NCBI RefSeq assembly: GCF_025869515.1
Contig: NZ_JAOZVR010000047.1
Location: 1 to 64,000 of the forward strand
Source of the DNA: Ferrovibrio sp.
GTDB taxonomy: Bacteria > Pseudomonadota > Alphaproteobacteria > Ferrovibrionales > Ferrovibrionaceae
Direction of reading: 5' to 3'
DNA length: 64,000 nt
The notes under the pieces are model-generated. The model was not told the origin of the DNA. It worked only from the letters and a program-made list of their open reading frames with translations, and ran no database searches. A program made the position numbers and the translations under genes. Shown piece by piece: positions 37,159 to 49,100 of the stretch. How positions within the stretch are numbered: position 1 is the first letter of the stretch; each line of letters opens with the position of its first letter.

Positions 37159-37907
37159 GTGCAGCAAAAGCGATCCTGATCACCGGCGGCAGTCGCGGCA
37201 TCGGCCGCGCCGTCGCCATCCTGGCCGGCCAGCGGGGCTGGTCGGTCGGCGTGAACTATGCCGGCAACGAGAAGGCCGCGCAGGACACCGCGCAGGCCGT
37301 GCAGAAAGCCGGCGGTCGCGCTATCGCCATCAAGGGCGATGTCGCCGTCGAGGCCGATGTGATCGCGATGTTCGATGCCACCGAGAGGGCTTTCGGCAAG
37401 CTTGATGGCCTGGTGAACAACGCCGGGGTAGTGGCACCGACGGCCGACCTGGCCGATATGTCGCTGGAGCGGCTGAAGCGCCTGTTCGACACCAATATCC
37501 TCGGCAGCGTGCTGTGTGCCCGCGAAGCCGCGCGACGCCTGTCAACCAGACGCGGCGGCAAAGGTGGCGGCATCGTCAACCTGTCTTCGGTGGCGGCGCG
37601 GCTCGGCTCGCCCAACCTGTTTGTCGATTATGCCACCTCGAAAGGCGCCATCGACACGCTGACGCTTGGCCTGTCCAAGGAACTCGGCCCGGAAGGCATC
37701 CGCGTCAATGCAGTACGGCCAGGCATCATCGAAACCGATATCCATGCCAGCGCCGGCGAACCGGATCGCGCCGCGCGGCTCGGTCCCACTGCGCCACTGG
37801 GACGCGCCGGCACTGCGATGGAAGTGGCGGAAGCCATCATCTGGCTGCTGGATGACGCATCGAGCTACGTCAACGGTGCCCTGCTGGATGTCGCCGGCGG
37901 GCGCTGA
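37152..37907 (+). CDS. Short-chain dehydrogenase/reductase, FabG-like
   Basis: The 251-residue SDR has TGGSRGIGRAVAILAGQRGW as cofactor loop, NNAGVV, the catalytic NLSSVAARLGS, and YATSKGAIDTLTLGL with the Tyr-x3-Lys pair. The segment NAVRPGIIETDIHA and the C-terminal SYVNGALLDVAGG fit FabG-like 3-oxoacyl reductases and sugar/alcohol dehydrogenases. Context with a transporter and another SDR favours a catabolic oxidoreductase over fatty-acid synthesis. It converges on the GNAT gene with 3 bases between stops. Confidence 0.92.
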   Translation: MVSAAKAILITGGSRGIGRAVAILAGQRGWSVGVNYAGNEKAAQDTAQAVQKAGGRAIAIKGDVAVEADVIAMFDATERAFGKLDGLVNNAGVVAPTADLADMSLERLKRLFDTNILGSVLCAREAARRLSTRRGGKGGGIVNLSSVAARLGSPNLFVDYATSKGAIDTLTLGLSKELGPEGIRVNAVRPGIIETDIHASAGEPDRAARLGPTAPLGRAGTAMEVAEAIIWLLDDASSYVNGALLDVAGGR

Positions 37908-37910
37908 GGT

Positions 37911-38365
37911 CTAGTCGAGATACAGCTTCATGCCGACATGGCTCGCCTTGAAGCCGAGCCGCTCGTAAAGGCGGTGCGCGCCCTGGCGGCTGTTGTCCGA
38001 CGTGAGCTGCACCAGCTTGCAGCCCTTTTCCTTCGCGCGGGTTACAGCGTGGCGGATCAGTTCCGAGCCGAGCCCCTTGCCGCGCAGCGAGGATTCGATC
38101 CGCACGGCCTCGATCTGGGCGCGCTGCTTGCCCAGACTGCCAAGGCCGGGCAGCACCAATAACTGGAGGCAGCCCACTACGATGCCCGAAGCATCCAGTG
38201 CCAGGATCACTTCGGCGCCGATGCGCTGCAGGCCAGCGAAGGCGATGCCGTATTCGGCCGGCAGCGGATCGGTGTGGCGTTCGCGGCTGCCGCCGAGATG
38301 ATCATCGGCCAGCAGGCGCACGATCTCGGGCAGATCGGCCGCGGTGGCCAAGCGGAATGTCAGAC

Positions 38366-38369
<4 letters not shown>
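37911..38369 (-). CDS. GNAT-family N-acetyltransferase
   Basis: The 152-residue acetyltransferase starts with a GTG that overlaps the metH stop as GTGA, giving [20 protein letters not shown]. The acetyl-CoA motif is [19 protein letters not shown], followed by [20 protein letters not shown] and [15 protein letters not shown]. These match the small metabolite- or antibiotic-acetylating GNATs, without a defined substrate. Placement as the last gene of the methionine operon suggests cotranscription. Confidence 0.88.
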
Positions 38370-41082
<2,713 letters not shown>

Positions 41083-41086
<4 letters not shown>

Positions 41087-42165
41087 GCGGCAGGCACAGC
41101 AAAGGGTTCGAGGCCGCTGAGGCGGAGCTGCGGCGGGATGGTGGGGATGCGGCGCGGTTTCACGCCCTTCACACTGTCGGCGATCGCCCTGATATGCTCC
41201 GGCGTGGTGCCGCAGCAGCCGCCGACGATATTGACCAGGCCATGTTCGGCCCATTCACGCAGATGCGCGGCCGTAGCATGTGGCGGTTCGTCATATTCAC
41301 CGAACTGGTTGGGCAGCCCGGCATTGGGATAGGCGCTGACCGGCACATCGGCGACGCGGCTCAGCTCGGCGACGTAGGGCCGCATCTGCTGGGCGCCGAA
41401 AGCGCAGTTGAGGCCGACTGAAAACGGCCTGGTGTGGCGCAACGAATTCCAGAAGGCTTCGGTGGTCTGACCCGACAGCGTGCGGCCAGACAAATCCGTG
41501 ATGGTGCCCGAAATCATGATCGGCCATTCCTCGCCCAACTCGTCGAACAGCTCGTAGACGCCGAAAGCTGCGGCCTTGGCATTCAGCGTGTCAAACACGG
41601 TTTCGATCAGCAGCAGATCGGCACCGCCTTCGACCAAGCCGCGCGCCTGTTCCTTATAGGCATCCTTCAGCTCGTCGAAGGTGATGTTGCGAAAATCCGG
41701 TCGGTTCACATCAGGCGACAGCGAAGCGGTGCGGTTGGTCGGCCCGATGGCCCCAGCCACGAAGCGCGGCTTCGACGGATCTTTCGCGGTATATTCATCA
41801 GCCGCCTTGCGCGCCAGTTTCGCGCCCTCGCGGTTGATGTCGGCCACCGCAGCTTCGAGATGGTAGTCGGCCTGGCTGATCCAGGTGCCGCTGAAGGTGT
41901 TGGTTTCGATGATGTCGGCGCCGGCGTCGAGATATTCCTTGTGCACCTCGTAGATCACATCGGGCCGGGTAATATTCAGGATGTCGTGATTCCCTTTAAG
42001 GTCGCTGTTGGCACCCTTGAAGCGGTCGCCACGATAGTCGGCCTCGCTCAGCTTGCGCCGCTGCAGCATCGTGCCCATGGCGCCATCCAGCACCAGGATG
42101 CGGTTTTTCGCCGCCACCTTCAGGGCCGCGCGGCGCGTCTTGCGGTTTTCCGGTGTATCGAACAT
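41083..42165 (-). CDS. metH: Methionine synthase, homocysteine-binding part (split MetH N terminus)
   Basis: This 360-residue protein is the zinc-dependent homocysteine S-methyltransferase domain that other bacteria carry fused at the MetH N terminus. [18 protein letters not shown] opens the TIM barrel. The zinc-binding cysteines sit in [12 protein letters not shown] and in [13 protein letters not shown]. The start is the ATG at 42165, overlapping the metF stop by one base (TGATG). Its stop overlaps the second metH gene. The two products must associate for activity. Confidence 0.92.
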
Positions 42166-43079
42166 CAGGCCGCCGCCTCTCCTGCGATGCTGGGTTTGGG
42201 CCGCACGCCGAGCACATGACAGATCGCGTAGGTGAGATCGGCGCGGTTCAGCGTGTAGAAATGGAACTCGTCGATCCCGGCAGAGAGCAGCCTGCGGCAC
42301 TGCTCGGCAGCCATATGCGCCGCCACCATACGGCGGGTTTCGGCATCGTCGTCCAGCCCATCGAACATATCGGCCATCCAGGCCGGCACGCTGGCACCGC
42401 AGGCGGCGGAAAATTTCACCACCTGGCGGAAATTGGTTACCGGCAGGATGCCGGGCACGATCGGCACGGTGATGCCGGCGGAGCGGGCACGGTCGAGAAA
42501 GCGGAAATAGACATCGGGGTCGAAGAAGTACTGCGTGATGCAGCGGGTGGCACCGGCATCCACCTTGCGCTTGAGGTGCTCCAGTTCGATCCGCGGCGAG
42601 GCGGTATCGGGATGGCCTTCGGGATAGCACCCGACGCTGATCTCGAAATCGCCGATCTTCTTCAGTCCGGCGATCAGGTCGGTGGAATTGGCATAACCCT
42701 GCGGATGTGGCGCGAAACCGCCAGTGCCTTCCTGCGGGTCGCCGCGGAGCGCAACGATATGACGGATGCCGGCCTGCCAGTAATGCTGCGCCACCTCATC
42801 CACCTCGCCTTTCGAGGCACCGACGCAGGTGAGATGCGCAGCGGGCTTCAGGCCGGTTTCATTGAGGATTCGCACCACCGTATTATGGGTGCGCTCGCGG
42901 GTCGAACCGCCGGCACCGTAGGTGACCGAAACAAAGCGCGGACCGAGCGGCGCCAGCCGGGTGACGCTGCGCCACAGGCTTTCTTCCATCTCCGCCGTCT
43001 TGGGCGGGAAGAATTCGAACGAAACTTTGAGCGGACCGGGCCGGCGGGCGGCATAGGCATTGGTATCAGGGAGGGTCAT
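42165..43079 (-). CDS. metF: 5,10-Methylenetetrahydrofolate reductase
   Basis: MetF is an FAD-dependent cytoplasmic enzyme that makes 5-methyltetrahydrofolate, the methyl donor of MetH. The 304-residue protein has [10 protein letters not shown] at the N terminus with the catalytic glutamate, then [18 protein letters not shown] and [32 protein letters not shown] and [11 protein letters not shown] follow; all are standard. The ATG at 43079 shares ATGA with the regulator stop; the open frame further left lies in the regulator and is not coding. It overlaps metH-N by one base. Confidence 0.95.
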   Translation of the reverse strand: MTLPDTNAYAARRPGPLKVSFEFFPPKTAEMEESLWRSVTRLAPLGPRFVSVTYGAGGSTRERTHNTVVRILNETGLKPAAHLTCVGASKGEVDEVAQHYWQAGIRHIVALRGDPQEGTGGFAPHPQGYANSTDLIAGLKKIGDFEISVGCYPEGHPDTASPRIELEHLKRKVDAGATRCITQYFFDPDVYFRFLDRARSAGITVPIVPGILPVTNFRQVVKFSAACGASVPAWMADMFDGLDDDAETRRMVAAHMAAEQCRRLLSAGIDEFHFYTLNRADLTYAICHVLGVRPKPSIAGEAAA

Positions 43080-44077
43080 TCGGCAGCACTCTTCTGCGAG
43101 GGCGTAACATGGACGACAGCCGGCGCGCGCTTGACGGCGCGCCAGACATGCACGGTGAGCGGCTGACCCGGCAGGGCCGTGACCGGATCGAGATCGAGCC
43201 CGGCGGCGGCGCACCAATGACGCAGTTCGGCATCGGCAAAGCCAAGCCGGCGATGGGCATGACGGGCACGCAGGTCTTCCAAGTCGTGCGGGGCAAAATC
43301 GACAATCACCAGGCGGCCCTGCGGCTTCAGCACGCGGGCCGCTTCCAGAATCGCCTTCTGCGGCTCATCGGCGAAATGCAGCACCTGGTGGATCACTGCG
43401 GCATCGACGCTGCTGCTGTCGAGTGGCAGAGCATACATGTCGGCCTGACGCACCTGGCAATGCTTGATCCCGGCGCGTTCCAGATTGCTGCGCGCGATGC
43501 TGAGCATGTCACGGCTCATATCGACGCCCAGGCCACGCTTGACCCGGGGAGCGAGGATTTCAAGCAGGCGCCCGGTGCCGGTGCCGATATCGAGCAGATC
43601 GTCGATCGGTGCGCCCTGACCCAGCAGGCGCAGCACGGCGGCTTCGACCTGGGCCTCATCGATATGCAGCGAGCGGATCGCCGACCACTGCGCGGCATTG
43701 TCGCGGAAATAGCGTTCGGCGGTATCGGCGCGGGCGCGCTTCACTGCCACCAGCCGTTCGGCATCGCGGGCCAGGATCGGGTCGCTGGCCGGCAGCAGGG
43801 TGGCGAGTGCGCGGACCAGCGGCGCCCCGGCCAGCCGGTCGCCGACACGGTAAAAGGCCCAGGTGCCTTCCGGTACACGTTCCAGCAGCCCCGCTTCGCA
43901 GAGCAGTTTCAGATGACGCGAGACCCGCGGCTGGCTCTGCCCCAGGATCTGGGTCAGTTCCGATACCGTCAGCTGGCTGTCGGCACACAGCGCCAGCAGG
44001 CGCAGCCGCGTCGGTTCGGCCGCAGCCCGCAGGGCAGCCATCAGGACATCAAGGGAAAGGCTCGGTTCGGCGTTCAT
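43076..44077 (-). CDS. ArsR-type regulator fused to SAM methyltransferase domain (SahR-like)
   Basis: The 333-residue protein has an ArsR winged helix at residues 10-90 (EPTRLRLLALCADSQLTVSE and SQPRVSRHLKLLCEAG), then a class I methyltransferase domain from about 150 (DLLDIGTGTGRLLEILAP, LGVDMSRDML, AVIHQVLHFAD). This fusion matches SahR-type regulators, known to sense S-adenosylhomocysteine and to control methionine-cycle genes. Here it heads an operon with metF and metH, linked by ATGA overlaps, and a palindrome at 44083-44098 lies 6 bases before its start. Ligand assignment is by context only. Confidence 0.85.
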   Translation of the reverse strand: MNAEPSLSLDVLMAALRAAAEPTRLRLLALCADSQLTVSELTQILGQSQPRVSRHLKLLCEAGLLERVPEGTWAFYRVGDRLAGAPLVRALATLLPASDPILARDAERLVAVKRARADTAERYFRDNAAQWSAIRSLHIDEAQVEAAVLRLLGQGAPIDDLLDIGTGTGRLLEILAPRVKRGLGVDMSRDMLSIARSNLERAGIKHCQVRQADMYALPLDSSSVDAAVIHQVLHFADEPQKAILEAARVLKPQGRLVIVDFAPHDLEDLRARHAHRRLGFADAELRHWCAAAGLDLDPVTALPGQPLTVHVWRAVKRAPAVVHVTPSQKSAAE

Positions 44078-44082
44078 GCGGG

Positions 44083-44098
44083 AGATATAAACATATCT
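44083..44098. promoter_or_regulatory. 6-bp inverted repeat, SahR-like operator candidate
   Basis: AGATAT (44083-44088) and ATATCT (44093-44098) flank AAAC in the leader of the regulator gene, within an A/T-rich patch that continues to 44111. Its place 6 bases before the start suggests autoregulation of the methionine operon. Confidence 0.5.
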
Positions 44099-44180
44099 TT
44101 ATGTATTTGTGTAGAGCCAAATCGGGTCATAAAAAGAATCATGGTCTTCATAAGGCAGCCGGGCTATGTATTCGCCTCGT

Positions 44181-44216
44181 TAAGGCCTTATTGTCAGCTC
44201 AAAAGATCATTGATCT
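44181..44216. promoter_or_regulatory. Two short palindromes upstream of mlaC
   Basis: The 10-base palindrome TAAGGCCTTA occupies 44181-44190. AGATCA and TGATCT mirror each other at 44204-44216 around one T. Both lie in the 163-base divergent gap between the ArsR-methyltransferase gene and mlaC. No clear -35/-10 pair was found. Confidence 0.3.
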
Positions 44217-44240
44217 CCAAGCTTTAGTCCGGTTGTCCCC

Positions 44241-44858
44241 ATGCTCGCTGCCCTGCCCCGCCGATTCCTGTTCGCTGCCCTGGCCGGCCTGACCCTGGCC
44301 ATATCGGGCCTGGCGACCGCCTCCGCACCAGCCGCGCCGGACCAGTTTATCCGCGAGGTCGGCACCGGCACCCTGAAGGCTCTGGGCGATCGCTCCCTGA
44401 CCGCCGAGAAGCGCGAAGGTCTGGTCCGCGACCTGCTGACCAACCATCTCGATCTCGATGCGGTCGGCCGTTTCTGCCTTGGCCGCTACAGCCGCGGCAT
44501 CACTCCGGAGCAGAAGAAGGAATACGACGCGCTGTTCGAGGACTATCTGGTGAAAGTCTATGCGCAGCTGCTGTCGCAATATAACGGCGAGACTCTGGAT
44601 GTCCGGGACGGTGCCCGCGCCGCCGGCAGCGAAACTATTGTCGAGTCGCAAATCAACCGCCAGAGCGGCCCGCCGATTCGCGTCGAATGGAAAACCCATG
44701 AGAAGAACGGCAAACCGCTGGTCACCGATGTGGTGGTGGAAGGCGTATCGATGGCGTTCACCCAGCGCCAGCAATTCGAATCGGTGATCCAGAATAACGG
44801 CGGCAAGCTCGAAGCCCTGTTCGCGGCGATGAAGAAGCAGATCGCCGGCCGCCGCTAG
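44241..44858 (+). CDS. mlaC: Phospholipid-binding MlaC-like periplasmic protein
   Basis: The 205-residue protein is a Tol-Pal-independent lipid shuttle of the MlaC/Ttg2D family, carrying phospholipid between outer-membrane MlaA and the inner-membrane MlaFEDB complex. A signal peptide (FLFAALAGLTLAISGLATASA) ends near residue 28. The conserved body includes LDLDAVGRFCLGRYSRG, YDALFEDYLVKVYAQLL and WKTHEKNGKPLVTDVVVEG, then VSMAFTQRQQFESVI. No mlaA or mlaFED lies beside it. A strong terminator follows at 44877. Confidence 0.88.
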   Translation: MLAALPRRFLFAALAGLTLAISGLATASAPAAPDQFIREVGTGTLKALGDRSLTAEKREGLVRDLLTNHLDLDAVGRFCLGRYSRGITPEQKKEYDALFEDYLVKVYAQLLSQYNGETLDVRDGARAAGSETIVESQINRQSGPPIRVEWKTHEKNGKPLVTDVVVEGVSMAFTQRQQFESVIQNNGGKLEALFAAMKKQIAGRR

Positions 44859-44876
44859 ACGGCCGCTTCAAAACGC

Positions 44877-44915
44877 AAAAAAAAGCCAGCCGTTTTGCGA
44901 CGGCTGGCTTTTTTT
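44877..44915. terminator. Bidirectional rho-independent terminator
   Basis: A long stem of AAAAGCCAGCCGT with ACGGCTGGCTTTT is bordered by an A-run on the left and a T-run on the right, so it can stop transcription from mlaC (plus) and from the convergent kinase gene (minus). Confidence 0.9.
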
Positions 44916-45037
44916 GTTGGCGCTCATCGCCAGCGTCGGATAGCGCCATCGACGCTGCTCGACATAAATGCCGCGACAGCCCGCCCCAAATTGGCCGCGC
45001 CGGCCGGACCTGAATGACATCGCCAGACAGGAGCGGA

Positions 45038-46453
45038 TTAGACGGGGGTTGCGGCTGTCTTGGATTTTTCAGGAACATCCGGCATGCGAACGATGAATTC
45101 GCTGCCTTTTCCGAGTTCGGATTCGATGACAAGCCGGCCACGGTGGCGGTTGATAATGTGCTTCACGATGGCAAGGCCAAGTCCTGTTCCACCCAGATCG
45201 CGGCTGCGCGCCGAGTCGACCCGGTAGAATCGTTCGGTCAGACGGGGCAGATGTTCGCGCGGAATACCTTCGCCATGATCGCGCACGCCAACCTCGATCC
45301 AGTCGGCATCGCGGCGCGCCAGCCGAACCACCACCGCTGTCTCGGCACGGCCGTATTTGATCGCATTGTCGATCAGGTTCTGGAACACCTGCATCAGTTC
45401 GTCGCGGGCGCCGCGCACCGGCGGCAGGCTGTCGTCGAGATTGAGCTGAATCTGAATCTTCTTGGCCTTGGCCTGCGGCTCCAGGGCGGCGGCGGCATCG
45501 CGCAACAACGGTGCGAGTGCCACCGGCTCCGACGGCTGATCATGCTCGCGCATCTCGATCTGCGACAGCGACAGCAGATCCTGAATCAAACGCGCCATAC
45601 GGGCAGCCTGGTCGCGCATGATGCCGAGGAACCGCAGCCGCGCCGGCTCGTCATCCCTGGCCGGCCCCAACAGCGTCTCGATGAAGCCGACCAGCGACGC
45701 CAGCGGGGTACGCAACTCGTGGCTGGCATTGGCGACGAAATCGGCGCGCATTTTCTCGGCCTTGCGCAGCGAGGTGAGGTCATGCAGCGCCAGCACGGCT
45801 GCGGTATCCTCGCGCGCCGCCGGCAGGGCCACCACGCGCACCGAGAAGCTACGCCCGTCCGGCACCGGCAAGTTCAGATCGGCCGCTGCCATACCGGTTT
45901 CGCCGCCCAGCACGGCATCGGCCGCGTCCAGTACCGTGGGATGGCGCAGCGCCGCCGTCAGGTCATTGCCGACGATGTCGTTGCCGAAGAATTTGCGCGC
46001 GGCGAAATTGGCGCGCGCAATGGTGCGCCGGCCGTCGAGCAGCAGCACCGGATCGGGCAGCGCATTGAGAATCGCATCCGCCGTGGTGGTCTGCAGGACA
46101 ACCTGGCCTTTCTCGTCCAGCAGAGTCTGGCGCAGGCGCTCCACGGTCAGCCCCAGCTCGCCGATCATGGTCAGCGCATCCCAGTCGCTGCGGGTGCGCG
46201 GACCGGCGCCGGCGATCTCGTCGGTGCTGCGCAACACACGCCAGGCGGCCAGCGTGTGCCAACCTGAAAACAGGGCGATGATGCCGAGGATCGGGATGGT
46301 GATCGACCAGACCGCACCATCCGACAGCGCCCCGGCAAACCAGGCGATGAGGATCACACCAGACAGCGGCACACCGAGGATGAGAAACAGCGCCAGCCAG
46401 CGCATCACCGGGTAGCGCATGGTGCGCAGGCTGCCGGCCGGCTGATCGCTCAT
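45038..46453 (-). CDS. PhoR-like sensor histidine kinase
   Basis: The 471-residue kinase has two membrane helices (about residues 18-40 and 48-66) with almost no periplasmic loop. A PAS domain follows at about 120-230 (ADAILNALPDPVLLLDG). The HisKA domain carries the phospho-acceptor histidine in FVANASHELRTPL at residue 245. The ATPase domain has NLIDNAIKYG, RDHGEGIP, and GTGLGLAIVKHI. This layout fits PhoR, the phosphate-starvation kinase. No phoB, pst or phoU is adjacent. It starts in an ATGA with the N-formylglutamate amidohydrolase. Confidence 0.85.
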   Translation of the reverse strand: MSDQPAGSLRTMRYPVMRWLALFLILGVPLSGVILIAWFAGALSDGAVWSITIPILGIIALFSGWHTLAAWRVLRSTDEIAGAGPRTRSDWDALTMIGELGLTVERLRQTLLDEKGQVVLQTTTADAILNALPDPVLLLDGRRTIARANFAARKFFGNDIVGNDLTAALRHPTVLDAADAVLGGETGMAAADLNLPVPDGRSFSVRVVALPAAREDTAAVLALHDLTSLRKAEKMRADFVANASHELRTPLASLVGFIETLLGPARDDEPARLRFLGIMRDQAARMARLIQDLLSLSQIEMREHDQPSEPVALAPLLRDAAAALEPQAKAKKIQIQLNLDDSLPPVRGARDELMQVFQNLIDNAIKYGRAETAVVVRLARRDADWIEVGVRDHGEGIPREHLPRLTERFYRVDSARSRDLGGTGLGLAIVKHIINRHRGRLVIESELGKGSEFIVRMPDVPEKSKTAATPV

Positions 46454-47253
46454 GCGGGCGTCCAGTGCAGAAGGGTTTCCACCAGCCGGCGCAGCACGGC
46501 CGTCAGCGGCGCAGCGCGCTGCGGATCCCAAAGTTCGAGGTTGCCTTCATCCATATAGCAACTCTGCGCCATTTCGAGCTGAAGGGCATGCATGTTTTCA
46601 GCCGGCCGGCCATAATGACGGGTAATATAGCCACCCTTGAAACGGCCATTATGGATATGGGTGAAACCGGAAGCTGTGCCAAGCACACCATAAGCCTGGG
46701 TGGCCAGCGCCGGGGCGCAGCTGCGGCCTTCGTTGGTGCCGAGATTGAGATCCGGCAGCTTGCCCTGGAAAAAGCGCGGCGCCTCGCTGACGATACTGTG
46801 ACCGTCGAGCAGGATAACATGGCCATGGCGGACGCGAATCGCTTCCAGTTCGGCGGTCAGCCGATCATGATAGGGTTGCCAGTATGCATCCGTGCGCTGC
46901 CTCACCTCGGCCGCATCGGGTGCGGCACCGTCGGCATAGAGCGGTGCGCCATCGAAGCCGCGGGTGGGACAGAGCTCGGTATTGTCGGCACCGGGATACA
47001 GCGCCCGGCCGGCAGGATCGCGGTTGAGATCGACGACATAGCGCGACTGCGTCGCCACCATGAGGCCGACGCCGAGGCCAGTGACAAAATCGTACAGTTT
47101 CTCCACATGCCAGTCAGTATCAGCCAGCCGACGGGCCGTCGGCGTCAGACGCTCGGCAAGGCCGGGGCTGAGCCCGCGCCCGGCATGGGGCACGTTGACC
47201 AGTAGCGGCGTATGGCCGGGAACAAGCGTGAACAGGTTTGGGCTGGGGCTCAT
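46450..47253 (-). CDS. N-formylglutamate amidohydrolase
   Basis: The 267-residue cytoplasmic enzyme belongs to the HutG/FGase family that hydrolyses N-formylglutamate to glutamate and formate in histidine degradation. PLLVNVPHAGRGLSPGL near the N terminus, DTDWHVEKLYDF, RYVVDLNRDPAG, and HVILLDGHSIVSEAP with its metal-binding histidine are family segments. Other hut genes are absent from this window, so involvement in histidine catabolism or another N-formyl amino acid is uncertain. It precedes and overlaps the kinase gene. Confidence 0.88.
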   Translation of the reverse strand: MSPSPNLFTLVPGHTPLLVNVPHAGRGLSPGLAERLTPTARRLADTDWHVEKLYDFVTGLGVGLMVATQSRYVVDLNRDPAGRALYPGADNTELCPTRGFDGAPLYADGAAPDAAEVRQRTDAYWQPYHDRLTAELEAIRVRHGHVILLDGHSIVSEAPRFFQGKLPDLNLGTNEGRSCAPALATQAYGVLGTASGFTHIHNGRFKGGYITRHYGRPAENMHALQLEMAQSCYMDEGNLELWDPQRAAPLTAVLRRLVETLLHWTPA

Positions 47254-47357
47254 GGCGAAGACTGGAAATTGCGGCCGACATAGGTAACAAAGCAGGCTGC
47301 CTGCGCCAAGCTGGGAGTGCAGGCCGACACGGATAATTCACGGCCGGCATTCCCTAT

Positions 47358-47386
47358 TTGAGCAAAGGCCGGGTTTCGCCTAGAGT
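47358..47386 (+). promoter_or_regulatory. Sigma-70-type promoter candidate for second terC
   Basis: TTGAGC (47358-47363) and TAGAGT (47381-47386) are separated by 17 bases and match the -35 and -10 consensus at four or five and four positions. Start of transcription would fall near 47393, about 45 bases before the TerC ATG. Confidence 0.45.
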
Positions 47387-47437
47387 GCGGCGGATTTCCG
47401 CTCCCCAGCTTAAGCTTCATCATTCCAAGGCTATTCG

Positions 47438-48088
47438 ATGGATATTACTCTCTTCGGCCTCACAATCACCGCTGCCGAACTTAGTGCTTTCGCCCAGGTC
47501 ATTCTGATCGACGTCATTCTGTCAGGCGACAATGCGATTGTGATCGGCATGGCCGTTGCCGGCCTGCCGGCGGCGCAGCGCAACAAGATCATCGTTTACG
47601 GCATTCTCGCCGCGACCGTTTTGCGCATCCTGTTCGCCAGCGTGGCCGTGCAACTGCTGCAGATCATCGGCCTGACGCTCGCGGGCGGCATCCTGCTGCT
47701 CTGGGTGGCCTGGAAGATGTGGCGTGAGCTGCGCGAACAGGCCAAGGCCGCCAAAGCGGGCGAAAACGGCGAAGCGAAGGAAAAGCCGGCGCCGAAGACC
47801 CAGCGCGAAGCGGTGATGCAGATCATCGTGGCCGACCTGTCGATGTCGATCGACAACGTGCTGGCGGTCGCCGGTGCGGCGCGCGAGCATCCCTACATTC
47901 TGGGCTTTGGCCTGGTGCTGTCGATCGCGCTGATGGCTGTCGCCTCCAAGGCGATTGCCCGCCTGCTCGACCGCTTCCATTGGATCGCCTATATCGGCCT
48001 GATAATCATCGCCTATGTGGCGCTGAAGATGATCTGGGATGGTGGCCTCCAGGTGGCCCCGTTCATCCCTGCGCTGAACGGCGGCTGA
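47438..48088 (+). CDS. TerC-family membrane protein, YjbE type, second copy
   Basis: The 216-residue protein has seven helices. Conserved acidic sites lie in ILIDVILSGDNAIVIGMA and in VADLSMSIDNVLAVAGAA. A charged cytoplasmic loop (KAAKAGENGEAKEKPAP) separates the halves. It is a shorter YjbE-like member than the copy at 32411. Members are linked to manganese or tellurite handling, including metal loading of exported proteins. A promoter candidate lies upstream; no structured leader like that of the first copy is visible. Confidence 0.88.
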   Translation: MDITLFGLTITAAELSAFAQVILIDVILSGDNAIVIGMAVAGLPAAQRNKIIVYGILAATVLRILFASVAVQLLQIIGLTLAGGILLLWVAWKMWRELREQAKAAKAGENGEAKEKPAPKTQREAVMQIIVADLSMSIDNVLAVAGAAREHPYILGFGLVLSIALMAVASKAIARLLDRFHWIAYIGLIIIAYVALKMIWDGGLQVAPFIPALNGG

Positions 48089-48132
48089 TTGCATCGCCTG
48101 CGCCGGCCCGGCCAGCCCGGGCCGGCAGGCCA

Positions 48133-49038
48133 TCATTCCTTCCAGTAGGCCGTAACCGCGTCGGCAAGGTCCTCGCCATAAAGGTCCTTGAAGAAATGAT
48201 CCGCACCATCGACCGTGACGATGCGCAGCCGGTCCGATTTCGGCAGTGCCTGCAGCCGGGCCGGCAGATCGGTGACGACTTCATCGCCGCCGGCCACCAC
48301 CACCAGTACCGGCCGCGGCAACTTCGCCAGCAGGCTCGGCGCATCGTTTCGCCCATCGGCGGCGTGATAATCGGCAAAGGTGGCGGCCGCCACACTGGCA
48401 TTCGGGCAATACATGAAGCCGGGCACGGCCATCATCTCGGTGCCCTTCCCGGCTGCCCCCAGGGCTTCGGCCCCGGCAATCACCGGCGCGAAATCGGCCC
48501 TGAAGCGCGCCTTGAATTCGGCCGCGGCGCGATTGCGGTCAAAGGTGGTCGGTCCCGCCAGCACGATTTTCTGCACGGCAGACGGCAACGCGGCGCCGGC
48601 ACGCGCGGCATAAAACGCAACCTGCGCACCGCCGCGCGAATGGCCCAGAATACCGATCTTGCCGGCACCGGCTTTCACAGCCCAATCAACCCAGGCGGCG
48701 ATCTCGGCGGCGGCCTGTGCATTGCTGTGGCGATGCGGCTGCGCGCAATCATACATGCCCTTGCGATCGGAGATGCCAAGCGACAGCGACACCGCTAGCG
48801 TCGAAAGCCCGCGCTCGGCGAGCAACGCCTGCTGCGCCTGCATGATCTCCATGCGGTTATGCGCCAGCGTGCCATGCACCAGCAGCAGCACGCCGTCCTT
48901 CACCGTCTTGCCGGCGGCGAGTTTCAACTCGCCATCGAGGCCACGCCCCTCCTGCACCAGGCGAACCGGTTCCGCCCAGGCCGGCAAGGCGAGACACAGG
49001 CAACCGAGCAGCGCTGCGACATTGCGCATGGCAATCAT
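48133..49038 (-). CDS. Secreted alpha/beta hydrolase
   Basis: The 301-residue protein has a signal peptide (VAALLGCLCLALPAWA). The alpha/beta hydrolase fold shows VLLLVHGTLAHNRME at the oxyanion strand and the nucleophile elbow GILGHSRGGAQ. The later PVLVVVAGGDEVVTDLP holds the catalytic aspartate region, and VDGADHFF contains the histidine. The start is the ATG at 49038 with GGAGG upstream. Substrate is unknown. It is divergent from the sox genes. Confidence 0.8.
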   Translation of the reverse strand: MIAMRNVAALLGCLCLALPAWAEPVRLVQEGRGLDGELKLAAGKTVKDGVLLLVHGTLAHNRMEIMQAQQALLAERGLSTLAVSLSLGISDRKGMYDCAQPHRHSNAQAAAEIAAWVDWAVKAGAGKIGILGHSRGGAQVAFYAARAGAALPSAVQKIVLAGPTTFDRNRAAAEFKARFRADFAPVIAGAEALGAAGKGTEMMAVPGFMYCPNASVAAATFADYHAADGRNDAPSLLAKLPRPVLVVVAGGDEVVTDLPARLQALPKSDRLRIVTVDGADHFFKDLYGEDLADAVTAYWKE

Positions 49039-49100
49039 TGAGTCCTCCCATAGTGATCCTGCCCATTGATAACCGGGCATCTCTAAATTAACATCACACT

